Assembly: GCA_014529385.2 (NCBI GenBank)
Contig: CM043962.1
Location: 44,409,598-44,473,597, forward strand
DNA length: 64,000 nt
Origin: Adiantum capillus-veneris
Lineage: Eukaryota; Streptophyta; Polypodiopsida; Polypodiales; Pteridaceae
Direction of reading: 5' to 3'
Part shown: in pieces, positions 22,014 through 32,936 of the stretch
How positions within the stretch are numbered: the first letter of the stretch is position 1
Layout: every line of letters starts with the position of its first letter
Notes under the pieces: generated by a model
Database searches by the model: none
Told to the model about the DNA's origin: nothing
What the model saw: only the letters and a program-made list of their open reading frames with translations
Translations under genes and position numbers: made by a program

Positions 22014-23560
22014 TCGATCCTTTCCACTGACCATCTTTAGAGAAAAGTTTTGTTTTGTTTATCATATCCTTGGTCATGATAGCCCAAGACTGGTGTTGCT
22101 TTGCGATTGAGACCATAAACTTGGCACACAGGGCCTCAGCATGCACAATAGGGTTGAGGATTTCAAGGCCACCTTGAAGCACCAATCAATCACTAGCTTC
22201 CCACTTTGCCCATTGCCATGGTGACAAGGCTTTAGCGTTTTTCCTCCATAAGAATCTTTTAACAAGTTTGAAAAACTCCTTCTAGTTGCATTTGGAAAAT
22301 TTGAGGAGCGGGTTAGTGAACGCAATATAAGGCAACATAAATGAATTGATTACTTTGACCCGACTCAAGAAGGGAAGCAACACATACTCCCACCTTCTCA
22401 TATTTCTTTGGATCTTCTCCAAGACCCACTAGAACCTTTTCTTGTGTAAAACTTCCACCCCCAAGGAATATCCTTCCTTTAGACACAATCTCCCTTGACC
22501 AGACTGATGGGTCTATCAGGGAGATCACTCTAGACTTCTCAATGGTACACTTTGACCCAAAAGCCACAAAAAATTTCTGCACAATCTCTAGCACCTTCCT
22601 GAGTACTTGAGGGCAGGATTTCAAAAAGAGGAGGGAGTTGTCTATGAACATCTTGGCCACGAGCTGGTCATTGCTGGGCAAAGTTAAAGCTTGAAGTTCA
22701 CCCCTCACAGTAGAAGCTTCAAACATCATTATTAGAGGACGCGACCCAATGGCAAAGAGAAGAGGGGTCAAGGGGAATCCTTGCTTGTTAGATCTTATGG
22801 ATTTAAAGGATCCCACAATTATATCATTGAACAAGAGCTTAGATTGACTGCCTACACCCAGAGTGTGAATAAGTTGAGATAGGCGAGGCCCAAACCCTAG
22901 TGATTTCATGACATCTTCAATGAAGGATGACATAATCCTATCATACACCTTGTCGAGGTCTAGTTGAAGTAAAATGCACTCCTGCTTCGTGAAGGTTTTG
23001 TACTCAATGCAAACCATTGCTACCAAGATATTGTCATGTATTGACCTTCATTTGATAAACCCGAGTTGATGAGGGGAGATGACTCTGTCCAGGAGGGGGG
23101 CAACAATTCTAAGAGAGACTGCCTTGGCAACAATTTTGTATGCCACAGACATCATAGCTATGGGACGCCAGTGCTTAAGATGCGAGAAAAAACCCTATTT
23201 TGGGATAGCCCTGTTTTCATAGAAGAATCGAAGGACCCCTTGAGAAAAACTTGGTTAGCCATATACGTGACTAAAACCTTGAGGTCATCCCAGAACTCCC
23301 TGTAGAACTCAATGGTCAGACCATCCCAACCGAGGGACTTCTCCTTTCCCTAGGTCAGACCCTTTGTCGATGCTTTGCCCATCATAATGTCGATGCTTGA
23401 TGATCTTAGTTCAGATCCATCACCTTCGTCCATCGGCAGAAAACCTTCCTTCAATGATAGTTTCCTTGCTGTAAACATCTACAAGAACTTTAGGATGTCC
23501 TCCTCCATGGGAAACATCTTTGCATCCATCATAGGCTTTGCTATGAAGCAACACTTAGTG
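22014..23560 (-). mobile_element. LINE-1, RT-coding segment (part 1 of 3)
   Basis: Degenerate L1-type plant LINE reverse transcriptase on the minus strand, mainly 23026-22313. Motifs are recognisable but mutated: LDLDKVYDRI for the usual LDxxKAYDRV, QGFPLTPLLFAI for QGCPLSPLLF, and FIDNSLLFL where FADDSLLFL is expected, so the catalytic Asp pair is lost. Upstream (23350-23290) is the GWDGLT-type block, also present in LINE-3. The 5' limit is unclear, near the poly-G at 23564. Confidence 0.82.
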
Positions 23561-23563
23561 GTT

Positions 23564-23584
23564 GGGGGGGGGGGGGGGGGGGGG
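23564..23584. repeat. Poly-G tract (21 bases)
   Basis: Uninterrupted G run at the upstream edge of recognisable LINE-1 sequence. Confidence 0.9.
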
Positions 23585-24008
23585 AGGATGGCAGGAGAAG
23601 CCAAAGTCTAGTGGGACCATTCTCTAACTAAGGACCCAAGAAGGCGATGGCAAGAAGCAAAGGAAAGGTGATGGCACACGGAGCCGAAATCTAGTGGGAC
23701 CGTTCTCTAACTAAGGGCCCAAGAAGCAAACCAATGCTAGCACCAAAGATACGTGTAAATCAACACCCAAGATAGAGGAGAAAATAACAATGAATATAAA
23801 GCAAAACTAGTGCGCAGAATACAAATCAACACGCCAAAGAGCACCTGGGGGACAATGCACCAAGATTTGGCTAGCTCTCAGCTAATAAGTTCGTGCTACT
23901 TATCTAAGCCTCGACTAGTGCAAGATGAGCATGATGCATCCCTTACTCCCCACCCCTATCCGTTGAAGAGGGAGGCAAGGCCCTCATCACTATATCACAC
24001 GGGCATGC
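23585..24008. other. Unassigned stretch with a short direct repeat
   Basis: Holds two copies of a ~38-bp phrase (TCTAGTGGGACCRTTCTCTA, near 23609 and 23690). No gene or known element recognised. Confidence 0.45.
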
Positions 24009-24355
24009 TCAAATGGGATCAATGGTGGAGGAGGAAAATGCGGGGCGCGCCAATCATGGTCCGTCAGATTTGGCAGTTGCCTCGAATTTACTAGTCTGCC
24101 TGAATTTACAAATTTTCTCGGAATTTACTAATCGGCCCACGTTTACAATATGACATACTCGAATCCCCTATATTTCAACGGACGCATATGGGTGTAGTGG
24201 TTAGTGCACATGGCTTGCAATGGGGAGATCACGGGTTCAAGACATAGGGTGCGGACTACCCCGAATTTACTGTTCTCCCCGAATTTACCAAATGTTCCGA
24301 ATTTACAAATGTGCATCTGACGGCCCAAATCACCTCAGACGTAGATCCCATTTAA
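24009..24355. mobile_element. tRNA-like SINE/foldback candidate
   Basis: Centre (about 24180-24250) has a Pol III A-box-like GGGTGTAGTGGTTAGTGCAC and a B-box-like GGGTTCAAGAC about 35 bases further on, as in tRNA-derived SINEs. It is flanked on both sides by GAATTTAC copies in one orientation (near 24084, 24102, 24121; 24262, 24280, 24298) and by imperfect inverted ends: AAATGGGATC (24012) with GATCCCATTT (24344), and CCGTCAGAT (24061) with ATCTGACGG (24315). The anticodon-loop region resembles tRNA-Ala(TGC), but the T-arm does not pair. It could be a SINE, a MITE that captured a tRNA fragment, or a chance mosaic. Confidence 0.5.
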
Positions 24356-24673
24356 AGCCGCCCGCGCGAGATAGTGTGGAGGGAGGCCCTGAGGCCTGGG
24401 TGAGCTGAAGAGACATGAGCAGGAGCTAAAGCCTTCGCACACACTCAGTACACCCACACGCCGCCCATATGTGTAGGATGAGTCCACTCACTCTCTCACA
24501 GAACCCTTCATAGCTTCCTCGCATGCCCTTCATTGCAGACCCTGCTTACAATTGTAATGATAGTAAATCACTCATGCACCCTTAATCCTTTGTTCTCTAA
24601 GGCATCTTTGAGTAGGTCTATGAATGCACTTATTAATCCTTTGTTTTCTTAGGCTTTTCTGAGCAAGCCAACA
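24356..24673. other. Unassigned stretch
   Basis: No gene recognised. Contains a repeated phrase around TTAATCCTTTGTT (near 24581 and 24632), next to the LINE-2 3' end. Confidence 0.4.
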
Positions 24674-25600
24674 TTTTTTTTACAAAATTCACAATCTTGA
24701 GTAGATTATATTAACAACCCAAAAGAATTGCAGTTACTAGTCATGCTCGTGTCGAGCCATGACATATTCTAGCAACCATCACTACATTGGCTAATAGGGG
24801 GCCACCCCATTGCAAAAGTAGAACACTTGGCTGGATAAGGAGTAGACACTTACCCATGTGGTTTCGACATTACTGCAGTCACAACCTTATTCCACTCTTC
24901 AGAGTTCCTTTGTTTCCCAATGGCTATAATTGCTTCCTTGCTTTCTTGAATGATCTCCATGAACCTGGCTGTTTCAATAACGTTCTTGAATAGTTGATAG
25001 TTCCTAGCCTTCTAGACGTGTTTATTAAAGTAACAAAACCTGACAATTTGTGTATTGATTAGAAGTGGTTGGCTCATGAGTACCTTCTCACCCAAGAAGA
25101 GATTGTTCTTGCAGAACCCATGTCTTTTAAATCCACTTGCACGTCTTTCCTGCCAGGTCACAAATCCCCAAGAAATCCTTGAAAAGGTGGGGGAGGTTCT
25201 CACTTGTTAATTTGCATTGCGAGCATCTATATAGACCATTTCTCTAGCTAGGACCTTCACTCCAGTCGGCAAGGCCCCCGAGAGTACATTCCATACAAAG
25301 ACATTCATCTTAAGCAGCCATTGTGGGCACCAAATGTTCTTAACAACAGTCACCCATCTTGCCTCCGCATATTGCTTGCCCCATTGCTTTTCCAGGGGAG
25401 AGAACCAATCCAACAAGACCATCAGGATGTTGTACACCTTCTTGGTGTGTGGTTTATGAAAGTGCCGACAGTGAAGATAGGCTTGACAGTTGCTTGCAAG
25501 CCAACAAATCTTCATGAAGAGGTGAGATAGGCAAACATTTGAACACTTCATCATTTTTAGTGCTACTAGGTCTATACCACAACTCATTAATTAATTAGAC
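24674..25600 (-). mobile_element. LINE-2: 5'-truncated L1-type LINE fragment
   Basis: Minus strand. The 3' end is marked by poly-T at 24674-24681, followed inward by the same CAAAATTCACAAT as in LINE-1. At 25587-25207 it encodes the region before and within the RT zinc-binding domain (KPHTKKVYN, LEKQWGKQY, a LPTGVKVLARE block). A frame change follows at about 25205 into 25203-25012. It lacks the RT, so it is 5'-truncated. It is the best in-window guide for ordering the LINE-1 pieces. Confidence 0.8.
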
Positions 25601-26925
25601 CCGGAGATTCCTTCTCCCAGGCTTCTCAAAGAAAATACCCGACCTTCATCGTAGTTTGAGCCTGCGCATTGGCCCCAGTTCCCATCCACGATTGCACACA
25701 TTTTTTCTGCTGCCTTGCCAAGGCCGCTCTGGGTGAGTTCATGCAGGCAATACACAATTTTCCATTGCTGTTGTTCCCCTGCCCCTCCCACTCTCCCTTC
25801 TCTGTGCACCCCCCCCTCTCTCTCCAAATCGTTATGGCGGCTTTTTTGCTCCACATGCCCCACATCCTACACCCCTCCTCTGGCCATGGTCACCTGGCCA
25901 TCTTCCCCTATGAGAGCTCTCCCTCAGCTATGTCCCCCCTCCCTCTCCTCACTACCCATCGCATAACTCGAGCCACACAACATTCAATATGACGAGCAAT
26001 GCTTTGCGTAGACTGTGCCCCTATCCCTCGGTTCACTCCTCTGCAGACTGAGCCCCGTGCTAGACTTGCATGTGATGATCCCACAAAGAGGTAGACGAGT
26101 GCACACAAATCTTCCTGCCCCTGTTGTCCATATCACCATGACCTCCAACAATATGCACTCTTCGAGCAGATGAACGACTGAGACCTTTGCATGGGGACGG
26201 ACGGATATGCCATGCCCTTCACTCCTACCTCCGCATGCCTTGTACCTGCCATAAAGGAAGGAGATGCGGGGCAGACACACAAAGCCACGTAGGTCTGCAG
26301 TCCAAAACGATCACAAAAAGACCATCTCTCCCTCATTGCCTCTTTGGCCTGCCATAAACCATCACGACACGAGCATTATTGTGCAGACAGACGTGGCGAT
26401 CTACATACAGCCTGGCTGAACATGGGAGCGAGCCTCCTGACCGAGGAGAGGGCAATGAGAGGGCCCTACTACTACTCGCTACTACTACTACTGACGCTAT
26501 TTTAAAAAAAATCAATAATTCTGAGATTCCCCCAAAAAACAAACCAAACAGCTTAGTCTCCCCTCTCGAGCGCTTCCCAGCCTCGCTTGATTCTCTGCCA
26601 TCGACTACTAGCAGCCCTCGTTACCATTGTCGTGCCCTCCGCTCCACTGTCCGTACTTGCATGCTTGCTACTCTGCCCGTTGGGGCTCCTTGCCACCATC
26701 TCGTTCGCTACCTTCCTATGCCCATGTTATTGCCTCCCCCATCGTTACTTGGTGCATGCCTCTGCAAAAGTGTTGGATCTGCTTGTCATCCGGATGAGTC
26801 CCTGCTCTATGCCATAAATGGTCATACGTTGCTGTGTAGCGGCCAGAATCTGGATCAACCCCCTGTGCATCCCTTGCCTCTTCCATGCCCAAATCCACGT
26901 CGTCACAGGAAGCACTGCAGCAAAC

Positions 26926-26976
<51 letters not shown>

Positions 26977-27044
26977 CCAGTTGGGCTGGCCACAATAGAA
27001 AGAGAGAGAAAGAACGGCTCCCCCTTCCTCCGCGCTCCAACCAC

Positions 27045-27086
<42 letters not shown>

Positions 27087-27100
27087 ATCTGTCCAAGGTT
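25601..27100. other. Intergenic stretch, no gene recognised
   Basis: Open frames here have no recognisable domain and run into GA microsatellites (about 26927-26974 and 27045-27081). Base composition is higher in C than in the flanking elements. Nothing further supported. Confidence 0.45.
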
Positions 27101-27297
27101 CTCTTCATTTTCTTTTTGGACTGCTCAAGAAAGGCCTTAGTGTTGGGCCGGGTTGGGCGTCCTTTGACGGATGGCGTCCACGTGGACGCCCAGTGGGCTT
27201 TGTGTGAAGGCGGGGGCTGACTCGATGCGATAGAGGAGGAAACAAGAGGAGTGCATTAACGATGTGGAGAAGGCATGCGAGTTACTGTCACCTGAGG
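27101..27297 (+). promoter_or_regulatory. Duplicated upstream module, copy 1 (G-box palindrome)
   Basis: About 197 bp nearly repeated at 29475-29707. It contains an 18-bp perfect palindrome centred on CACGTG (GGCGTCCACGTGGACGCC, 27173-27190), a G-box-type bHLH/bZIP site. It ends just before the LRR gene. Relative to copy 2 it lacks three short blocks. A promoter role is inferred from position only. Confidence 0.5.
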
Positions 27298-27306
27298 GCA
27301 TCACAT

Positions 27307-28587
27307 ATGAGAAAAGAGTTGCATCTTGCCACCACATCGACATGGATCCACATGGTTGTGGCAATGCTTCTTTTGAGCTGTGACAGTGGTACCCAAGCGA
27401 GTGCCATCACAGACCCTAACGACATTGAAGCCCCTCAAAGAAGTGAAAGCCAGCATTGATGCGGCGACAATCGATGCAACATCGTGTGTTGGCAGTTGGG
27501 ATTTCAATGTAGACCCATGTACAAGCAGGCTTGGAGAGCAATTCACATGTGGAATAGACTGCACAAGTGGGGGACATACATCGTTCTTACCTAATGCATC
27601 GATGGATGCTTATGAAAGAGTCACAAGCTTGCAGTTGGACGATGCTGGCTATGCAGGGGTACTCTCCCCTTGGCTCGGCAACCTCACTGGTCTGCGCTTC
27701 TTGTACATGTCTGGGAATGCACTCGGGGCTGAAATCCCTGCTTTTATCGGCATGCTCTCCCAACTCATGATGTTTGACCTTTCGTTCAACAATTTGAGTG
27801 GATCCATACCTGACAGCATTTTGATGCTTCACAACTTACAAAGCCTTAATCTTGCGCATAACAAGCTGGTGGGCTCAATACCCCCCTTTCTGAACAAGCT
27901 CTCCTACCTCACAGAGCTGTGGCTTGAAAGCAACCAGCTAAGTGGGCCCTTCCCTGATCTCCGGAAGTTGGGTCTCTTACAAATGCTAGATGCGTCCGAC
28001 AACCGGTTGTCAGGCCCGTTCCCAAGGCAAGCTACCACCCTCCTTATGTTCAATGTGTTTGAGAAACAATGAATTTTCTGGCAAGCTACCCAAAAGCATA
28101 GCAACCCTCAACCAGTTTAATGTGCTCGATGTAAGCAACAATGCATTCATCGGGTGTGTCGGTAATGCTATGTTGGCTCATCCAACATTGCAACAACTAA
28201 ATCTCTCAATGAATAAGCTGAGCCAGCTGAGGGCACATCCAAAGCATGTTGCGAAGAGCCCGAAGGTGGCGTTAAGACCTAAGCTACAACATGTTATCAG
28301 GCCCTCTCCCCAGCATTTTTGCAGGGATGAGAGAGCTAGCCTCACTCTCTTTGCGGTATAACTTCTTTCATGGGGTTATCCCACCAAGTTATGGGGTGAA
28401 GGCAATAGCCAATGCAGAGGACATGAAGCCGCTTGAGAGACTCATGCTGGATGGAAATTACTTGACAGGCCCACTTCCAGCACCTTTTATGCACGTGGCT
28501 TCGGATCACTCCATGTCTGCAAGCTTTGTGGACAACTGCTTTGTGAATTGCCCACAAAAGTTCACGTTTTGCCAAGGTAAGAACTAG
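27307..28587 (+). pseudogene. Extracellular LRR (receptor-like) protein, three frameshifts
   Basis: Secreted plant leucine-rich-repeat protein of the receptor-like type without kinase. ATG 27307 (or 27352) opens a hydrophobic signal-like segment (MVVAMLLLSC) followed by DPNDIEA. The frame then breaks in a CCCC run near 27430; one C less would join it to LKEVKASIDAA. Next come SWDFNVDPC, FTCGIDC and about seven plant-type LRRs (LxxLxxLxLxxNxLxGxIP), e.g. LMMFDLSFNNLSGSIP and LQSLNLAHNKLVGSIP. The frame changes again near 28055 (NNEFSGKLP continues) and between 28200 and 28290 (LSYNMLSGPLP continues), ending at TAG 28585-28587 after a Cys-rich tail (CFVNCPQKFTFC). No transmembrane or kinase segment follows. 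Three shifts make it a probable pseudogene; introns were considered, but no GT-AG pair clearly mends the breaks. Confidence 0.75.
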
Positions 28588-29474
28588 AAGGCACAGACAT
28601 TATGCCGGCTCTTCAATTCATCGCCGTGATGAAGGTCTCCTCCAGAAGCTTGTGCCTGCACTGTTTGGGGGACAAACAAGAGCTAAAAATCTTTGTTTTT
28701 AAGGGGAAGATGAGATTTTCCAAATGGCATCAATGAGATTCCCTATGCAGGCAGAGAACCTTTATTCCTATCATCTATGTCATCACTTCTTCCAAGCATG
28801 TAGTGGATGCTAAGAAGCTCTAACGAGCTGCATTATCAGCCTTGGATTGAAGGCATGCTTGAGTTTGGGTTTTTGGCAGGAGGCTGGCATGTGCATCGAG
28901 CTTTACTTCCATCAGAGTGAATCTTTGCTAGGTTTTGTGCCTTCCTTAAACAAATGTTTTTCATTTTTGATTGTTCCTTAAATTGTTGATTAAGTCTGCT
29001 TTGAGCAAATGGGGCATGGCAAAGATAGAAGGATATTTGTTTGGATGGGTTTCTCTAGAAATAAAATTTTGTAGTATTCCTCGCAGAATCTTTGATCAAA
29101 TTTCCCACACAAACACTCAAGCTGTTAGCAAGGACTCCATTGGCATCATTCAAACTATTTGGCCATCCGGAGCAGGCATCTCTGATGCGTCATAGGATGG
29201 GAGAAAGTGGATCATTAAGGAGCTGTAAGTTTGGACGTGTGAAACATTGAAAGTGTCTAAACCTTGTGTGAAACATTGAAAGTGTCTCTCTCCACACACC
29301 ATGCCTTTTCTTAATGCAAGCAAAGATTGCGAAGTGGCGTTGAAAATAAGTGCTTTTGTACAACCCCTTGGAACTGTGGGCTGATCATCCATCCATTCTC
29401 AAAATTGCTAAGAAACAAAATGTTTCAAAGGCGGCTTTAAAGTGTGAAAGAAGTTTAGCTTGGTAGGACCTAAT
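28588..29474. other. Intergenic region downstream of the LRR gene
   Basis: AT-rich, with a ~20-bp direct repeat (GTGTGAAACATTGAAAGTGT, near 29237 and 29268). No gene seen. Confidence 0.5.
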
Positions 29475-29707
29475 CCTCTTTTCTTTACTTTTTGGCCTGC
29501 TCAAGAAAGGCCTTAGTGTTGGGCCAGGTTGGGCGTCCTTTGAAGGATGGCGTCCACGTGGACGGCCAGTGGGCTTTGTGTGAAGGCGGGGGTTGCAGGA
29601 CGACATGACTCGATGCGATAGAGGAGGAAACAAGGGCAGCCTGCTGAGGAGTGCATTAACGCTGTGGAGAAGGCATGCGAGTTTACGTCACTGTCACCTG
29701 AGGCTGT
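29475..29707 (+). promoter_or_regulatory. Duplicated upstream module, copy 2 (G-box)
   Basis: Second copy of the 27101-27297 segment, upstream of the reductase exons. The G-box core CGTCCACGTGGACG is kept, but one outer base of the longer palindrome is changed (GGACGGCC). It has three short extra blocks compared with copy 1. Confidence 0.5.
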
Positions 29708-29971
29708 CCGCTAGTGGTTGCAGCTTTTCACTCTTTCAATCTCTCACAAGAAGCCTTCATTTTCTCTCTCCTCGGCATTGCATAGCTCTGTCTGCCATAG
29801 TGCAAGCTCTCGCTTCGCTACACACACACACACACACACACGCACATATCCACACATCCACACGCCCTCTCTCTCCAGCATGCACTCATCTCAAATCCTA
29901 CATTCTTGCTTAGTAAAAATCTTTAAATCTTTTCAAGCTTTATTACACACATAACCACACACTGAAGAGGA

Positions 29972-30369
29972 ATGGAGAAGGTAGTGTGTGTGACAGGAGA
30001 TTCTGGTTTCATTGCATCTTGGGTTGTGAAGCTCCTGCTCGAGAGTGGGTACACCGTTCGTGCTTCTGTCCGAGATCCTAGTAAAGGATCCACTTCCCTG
30101 CATTACCCTCTGTTTCCATTACTCTGTGTGGTAATCTCTTTCGACCTCTGTTTGCAGAAAACGTGGTTAAGACTGCCCACTTGATGGCCTTGCCAAAGGC
30201 ACAGGAAAGACTCAAGATTTTCAAAGCTGACTTACTGGAAGAAGGATCCTTTGATGCTACTGTCCATGGTTGTGAGGCTGTTTTGCATACTGGGTCACCT
30301 TTCTTTTTGGGCACCAATGATCCTCATGTGGTTATTCAAAGAGTGCAATCTCTCGTTTTACATGTTTGA
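29972..30369 (+). pseudogene. DFR/CCR-like NAD(P)-dependent reductase, 5' fragment
   Basis: N-terminal part of an extended short-chain dehydrogenase of the dihydroflavonol 4-reductase / cinnamoyl-CoA reductase type (NAD(P)H-dependent ketone or aldehyde reduction in phenylpropanoid-type pathways). Exon 1 (29972-30080) starts at ATG and gives the Rossmann motif [19 protein letters not shown] and VRASVRDP. The intron 30081-30157 is GT-AG. Exon 2 (from 30158) gives [28 protein letters not shown] and [12 protein letters not shown], all typical of the family. The frame stops at 30367-30369 after about 105 residues, while the family is about 320-350. I find no YxxxK catalytic motif or later exons in the next 1.8 kb. 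So it is a truncated copy, or later exons are displaced. Confidence 0.75.
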
Positions 30370-30473
30370 AGTAACATGTATGCTTGCAGCAGTCAGGAGG
30401 ATATTTGCACGCAGTCTCACATTGTGTCGTCTTCTCTATGCCATGGTATTATGCTTCTTGCCTTGCTAGATCT

Positions 30474-30516
<43 letters not shown>

Positions 30517-30945
30517 CCCCACTCACATACACGCTCGCACACACACTTATTAGACTACCTCTCCTTGTACCTTATTTGATGTCTTTGAGCTGCTCAGCTT
30601 CTTCTTTTTTGTTCTTGTAGACCAAGATCATCATCATCATACAAAGCCAATTCTGTATTGTGCACTTTCCAATTCAGACAAATTATAGATTCTTAATTTC
30701 AGCTCAATCCAATCGAAACATATATTCTAGTGGCCACGGGGGGCTTCTTGGGGCTTAATCAATGCTAATGTAAACAATCTGGAGAGATATATTGGGAGCT
30801 CTTGTTAAGAAGGGCACTTGATTTAAAGATGATGGAGATGGGCACAGAGATGGAGATGGAGGGAGGTGCGATCAGGGGAAAGAGCTATGTATGGGCAAGG
30901 AGGTGGTGCAAGTGAGGAAAGGGTGATGTGCTCAGGGGGTGCGAG
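30370..30945. other. Stretch after the reductase fragment, no exon recognised
   Basis: Contains a CT run (30477-30514). I searched for the missing reductase exons and saw none. Confidence 0.45.
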
Positions 30946-31094
30946 GACGAGGGCTTTGATGAGGAGTTGTCTGTGCTGCCGCGCCAAACCAAGGTCATCG
31001 TGATAGGCAATAATCGAACAAAATAATCTATTCTAGTAGGCCTGCAAGGAGTTGTGAAGAATGTTGTTGGCTTGGAGGCTGGCATTGGCTGGTA
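30946..31094 (+). pseudogene. Short gene fragment with a GNNRTK...VGLQGVV motif
   Basis: About 50 codons in one frame read DEELSVLPRQTKVIVIGNN, then RTK, an in-frame TAA (31024-31026), and LVGLQGVVKNVVGLEAG. The motif resembles a short conserved block I recall in an uncharacterised plant protein family; the recollection is uncertain. No start, no obvious flanking exons; a decayed fragment. Confidence 0.3.
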
Positions 31095-32159
31095 CAATGC
31101 AAGGACATCATATCTCATTGCATTATCTTGGGAATCTTTGCTTTGCTATGTTGCATTGTCTTGAGAGAAAAACAAACATCCCCCGTACCAGCTCTGTCAA
31201 TCTTGGAAGGCCTCTCTCTCGCATCTAAATTTCACATTTTAATTTTCATGTTTAGGGTTACATTTATTTCTGCCTTTGAAGCAAGCATTCTCTCAGCTGC
31301 ATTGAGAGGGATCTATTAATCTTTAAACAGTCGCAATATAGAATACCTTGACCATACCTTTCAGCCAATTATCTGCTAGCTAGAAATTATAAACGTGTAA
31401 TTTGGTTATATTCTAAAGCTTAGTTGCATGAGCTTTGGACTCAAAGAGACCATAGGTATCCAACTTAATTGCACATCTAGTTACATTCTTCCAGCCTGAC
31501 AATTATCTACAAATGAACCTTCCTTAGGCAATGAAATAATTTAATCTTTACCATTCTACCTAAAAGCTAATCTAATCATTGCACCATTCAATATCCTGCC
31601 CTTGGTTAAAAACCCTATGTTATAGAGGGTGACCTCTGTAGGAAGCATCAATCCTTAAAATATTTATTTTCTGAGGGGTGTTTTGTTTCACAAAAATTTT
31701 ACTAATCATCTCTGCAGGCCATCGTGACTCCTCACCTTGTTTGAAATGTGTTCGACATACTTGCAACAATGAAAGAGAGAGCCGTGCGTCAGTGGGAGTG
31801 TAAAGATATAACGAGTGATTTTATTTTGGCTTTGCATCGCGATGCTCTCTCTCTCTCTCTCTCGCTCGTCCACGTGGCATCCTTTCTTGTTTTTCTCCTC
31901 AAAGCCACTTAAGCACCTTCGCAGATTTTATCTAATGAAGCTAGTCAAAGAAAATTTTGCCAAACTCACAATCAATCAAAATCTTAAGTTAAACAAAAGA
32001 TGAAGTATTCAATTTGTCCCAAAACTGAAGTTTTCTCTACACGTGTCGACTCCCCCCTCAAAGCAAGGCAACATCTCATTAGATTCTCCTCAAAACAAAT
32101 GGAAAAAACGTTTTAGCAACTGGCCACCTTTGCATTGGAAGCATTGAAATCTTCTTTGC
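31095..32159. other. AT-rich intergenic stretch
   Basis: No gene recognised. Contains a CT run at about 31846-31864, followed by a CCACGTGG site near 31870. Confidence 0.45.
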
Positions 32160-32936
32160 TTTTAAGATTTTAAATGGGTTGGTTGAGGCTAAGCCCATTT
32201 AAAAACTTAAAACCTGCTCTCAAGAAGTGGATGAAGCCAAAGCGACCTTGCTCGAGAGTGTCAACAAGAACGTTTCCCAAGCGAAAGCCAATCGTCTTGA
32301 GATGGCCTTTTCTGAAGATGAACGCTCGCTTGCATTGCAAGCTCTTGGCAAGAAGAAATCCCCAGGTTGGGATGGTCTGACCACTAAATTCTTCAGAGAG
32401 TTTTGGGAGGACCTCAAGGTCCTTGTCACGTGTATGGCTAACCAGGATTTGGTCAAGGGGTCCTTGGATCCCAATGTGAAAAGAGGGCTTATCAAGCCTA
32501 TCTCGAAACAGGTTATTTGCTCGCAGCTTAAACACTGGCGTCCCATAACCATGATGTTTGTGGCATACAAAATCATTGCCAAGGCAGTCACACTTAGAAT
32601 GGCCCCCCTCCTTGACAGAGTCATCTCCCCTCATCAACGCGGGTTTATCAAAGGAAGGTCAATATATGACAACATCTTGACAGTAGTGGTTGGCATTGAG
32701 TACACACCCTTCACAAAGCAAGAGTGCATTCTACTTTAGCTTGATCTGGACAAGGCTTATGATGGGATTGTGTGGTCCTTCATTGAAGATGTTATGAAAT
32801 CAATGGGCTTTGGGCCGCGCCTCTATTAGCTTATACACACTTTGGGTGCAGGAAGCCAATCTGAGCTCTTATTCAATAATAGATCGTGGGCTCCTTTGAA
32901 GCCAAAAGATCGATCAAGCAAGGATGCCCCCTGGCC
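32160..32936 (+). mobile_element. LINE-3: L1-type LINE RT fragment
   Basis: Plus-strand fragment of the same LINE family as LINE-1. It encodes the region before the RT and the RT N-terminus: KKKSPGWDGLTTKFFREFW, IKPISKQ...HWRPI, QRGFIKGRSIYDNIL, then TAG at 32737-32739, then LDLDKAYDGI. Further stops follow. It is cut at 32937 by the gypsy-B LTR, so the rest of the RT should lie beyond the right edge of the window if gypsy-B is complete. Confidence 0.8.

Noticed and set aside
24180-24255. Functional tRNA-Ala gene
   Set aside because: A- and B-box-like motifs exist, but the T-arm and acceptor do not pair, so a working tRNA is unlikely; kept as a SINE-like candidate.
26379-27140. A 253-codon plus-strand ORF
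   Set aside because: Half of it is Arg-Glu repeat from GA microsatellites, with no domain in the rest.
31128-32003. Missing 3' exons of the reductase gene
   Set aside because: Small frames here lack YxxxK or any reductase motif, so I did not join them to the 29972-30369 fragment.
32170-32637. Minus-strand ORFs opposite LINE-3
   Set aside because: They mirror the LINE RT coding sequence, as does the plus-strand ORF at 23066-23305 opposite LINE-1.
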